A stretch of DNA of 64,000 bases from Auanema rhodensis (Eukaryota > Nematoda > Chromadorea > Rhabditida > Rhabditidae): assembly GCA_964057225.1 (NCBI GenBank), contig OZ059900.1:25931638-25995637 (forward strand), given 5' to 3'. A program made the position numbers and the translations under genes. The notes below the pieces were generated by a model. It was not told the DNA's origin, did not search any database, and worked only from the letters and a program-made list of their open reading frames with translations. Shown in pieces: positions 62,801-64,000 of the stretch (within the stretch, counting starts at the first letter, position 1; the number at the start of each line of letters is the position of its first letter).

Positions 62801-64000
62801 AACTAGACGTTGTACGAACAATTTTGAGCTAGGTTTCATTGACATTGCATGAGTTTGAACACATGAAATCGTAAGTCAAAACCTTGTTTACAGCGAAATT
62901 TCCAAAAACTGGTTTTCCAGCATAATAAAATATTTCTCATGGGAAATACTGTGTTTTTGTATTTTTCTAGTGTTCAGCATGTAAAATGCTTCATTTTAGT
63001 ATGTAACACGCTGAAATTTGTTGCATTTGACGACTCATATGAACAAAAATCGATTTAATCAATATTAGCCATAAGGGGCGTGCCCTCAGAATATGCTAAT
63101 TTCCTTAATTTTCTAACCCCTGTTTTTTTGTCGTGAAAGTGGAACTAGCCGTTGTACGAACAATTTTGAGCTAGGTTTTATTGACATTGCATGAGTTTGA
63201 ACACATGAAATCGTAAGTCAAAACCTTGTTTACAGCGAAATTTCCAAAAACTGGTTTTCCAGCATAATACAATATTTCTCATGGGAAATACTGTGTTTTT
63301 GTATTTTTCTAGTGTTCAGAATGTAGAATGCTTCATTTTAGTATGTAACACGCTGAAATTCGTTGCATTTGACGACTCATATGAACAAAAATCGATTTAA
63401 TCAATATTAGCCATAAGGGGCGTGCCCTCAGAATATGCTAATTTCCTTAATTTTCTAACCCCTGTTTTTTTGTCGTGAAAGTGGAACTAGACGTTGTACG
63501 AACAATTTTGAGCTAGGTTTCATTGACATTGCATGAGTTTGAACACATGAAATCGTAAGTCAAAACCTTGTTTACAGCAAAATTTCCAAAAACTGGTTTT
63601 CCAGCATAATAAAATATTTCTCATGGGAAATACAGTGTTTTTGTATTTTTTTAGTGTTCAGCATGTAAAATGCGTCATTTTAGTATGTAAAACGCTGAAA
63701 TTCGTTGCATTTGACGATTCATATGAACAAAAATCGATTTTATCAATATTAGCCATAAGGGGCGTGCCCTCAGAATATGCTAATTTCCTTAATTTTCTAA
63801 CCCCTGTTTTTTTGTCGTGAAAGTGGAACTAGACGTTGTACGAACAATTTTGAGCTAGGTTTCATTGACATTGCATGAGTTTGAACACATGAAATCGTAA
63901 GTCAAAACCTTGTTTACAGCGAAATTTCCAAAAACTGGTTTTCCAGCATAATAAAATATTTCTCAAGGGAAAAACTGTGTTTTCATATTTTTCAAGTGTT
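59861..64000 (+). repeat. Four-monomer register with eight-monomer (2736 bp) alternation
   Basis: The order at M175-M178, M179-M182 and M183-M186 is TTTTTCAAGTG type, CTTCATTTTAG/AAATTTG type, a third member, then GGGAAATACAGTG/GCGTC type. The third member is AGAATGTAGAATG in sets 1 and 3 but a second GGGAAATACAGTG in set 2, giving an eight-monomer alternation (60545 and 63281). GAGCCGTTG-like AGCCG and GTTTTATTG changes mark M176 and M184. The stub M187 at 63965 reads AAGGGAAAAACTG, combining changes not seen together elsewhere. The right edge is cut by the window. Confidence 0.87.

Larger units (their letters stand above)
1..64000 (+). repeat. 342-bp tandem satellite array, 187 monomers plus a 36-base stub
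   Basis: Seen directly: the block starting ATGGGAAATACTG recurs at 1, 343, 685, 1027 and onward every 342 bases to the last partial copy at 63965. All copies have one orientation and no foreign sequence lies between them. The only length changes are ten single-base insertions, all in T-rich runs. The consensus is about 34% GC. Copies differ at a limited set of diagnostic positions, so monomers fall into recurring types that define multimeric repeats. Known: arrays of this kind form constitutive heterochromatin and often centromeres in eukaryotes. Inferred: centromeric, pericentromeric or subtelomeric; the sequence alone cannot say which. I do not recognise the family. The array runs off both ends of the window, so its true length is unknown. 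Confidence 0.99.

Noticed and set aside
253-63820. About a hundred near-identical open reading frames of 64-95 codons on the + strand, starting at monomer position 1 or 253
   Set aside because: They are by-products of the repeat. Because 342 is divisible by 3, each monomer keeps frame. Single-base variants switch stops on or off: TAA to TTA at 118-120, and TGA to TGC at 268-270. Further in-frame stops remain at about 196 and 242. There is no conserved coding pattern, no promoter and no domain. The two 95-codon frames at 21803 and 59429 exist only because of recombination joints between monomer types.
1-64000. CRISPR array
   Set aside because: There are direct repeats, but no spacers: the whole 342-bp unit is repeated and differences are scattered point changes. 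No cas-like gene is present.
1-64000. Primate alpha satellite, suggested by 342 = 2 x 171
   Set aside because: The size fits, but I could not see the characteristic alpha-satellite motifs, and only half of a CENP-B box is matched. Length alone is not enough.
1-64000. Transposon or retroelement insertion interrupting the array
   Set aside because: The monomer count plus ten single-base insertions accounts for every base. No target-site duplication, terminal repeat or foreign segment was found.

Overview
The whole window is one continuous satellite DNA array. A single 342-bp monomer is repeated head to tail, always in the same orientation, for 187 complete copies. A 36-base stub of copy 188 follows (63965-64000). 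187 x 342 plus ten single-base insertions gives 63,964, so the array accounts for every base. I see no protein-coding gene, tRNA, rRNA, transposon, CRISPR array, telomere repeat or unique flanking sequence. Below, monomers are numbered M0 (starts at 1) to M187, each starting at its ATGRGA.

An array this long, this uniform and this multimeric points to a eukaryotic nuclear genome and a heterochromatic block (centromeric, pericentromeric or subtelomeric). I cannot name the species or satellite family. The consensus monomer is about 34% GC. It has 10 CpG dinucleotides against about 9.8 expected from its base composition, so CpG is not depleted. 342 is 2 x 171, and a set of colinear short matches suggests the monomer may be an old dimer of a ~171-bp unit.

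Layout: the array is a mosaic of higher-order repeats (HORs) that change along its length. 1-4104: a six-monomer HOR (2052 bp) twice. 4789-9920: overlapping four-monomer duplications (1368 and 1369 bp). 9921-15735: mixed monomers, then a trimer twice (1026 bp). 15736-19156: copies of the 6-10 kb material. 19157-21892: a trimer in 2.7 copies. 21893-31127: an 11-monomer HOR (3762 bp) twice with a lead-in. 31128-33181: a trimer twice (1027 bp). 33866-49599: a 25-monomer unit (8551 bp), one full copy plus 21 monomers of a second, with nested five-monomer and dimer repeats. 48574-54045: a ten-monomer repeat (3420 bp). 54046-59518: a relocated copy of 28.4-34.5 kb, lacking one trimer, joined to material like 38-40 kb. 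59519-59860: a hybrid monomer. 59861-64000: a four/eight-monomer repeat made of other monomer types.

Nothing here works as a set of genes. The content is structural and evolutionary: short dyad symmetries in each monomer, an AATAAA followed by a GT/T-rich stretch in most monomers, very few indels, and clear traces of unequal crossover and gene conversion. I found no evidence of an undescribed enzymatic or defence system. HOR boundaries were read by eye from diagnostic bases, so edges may be off by up to about one monomer.
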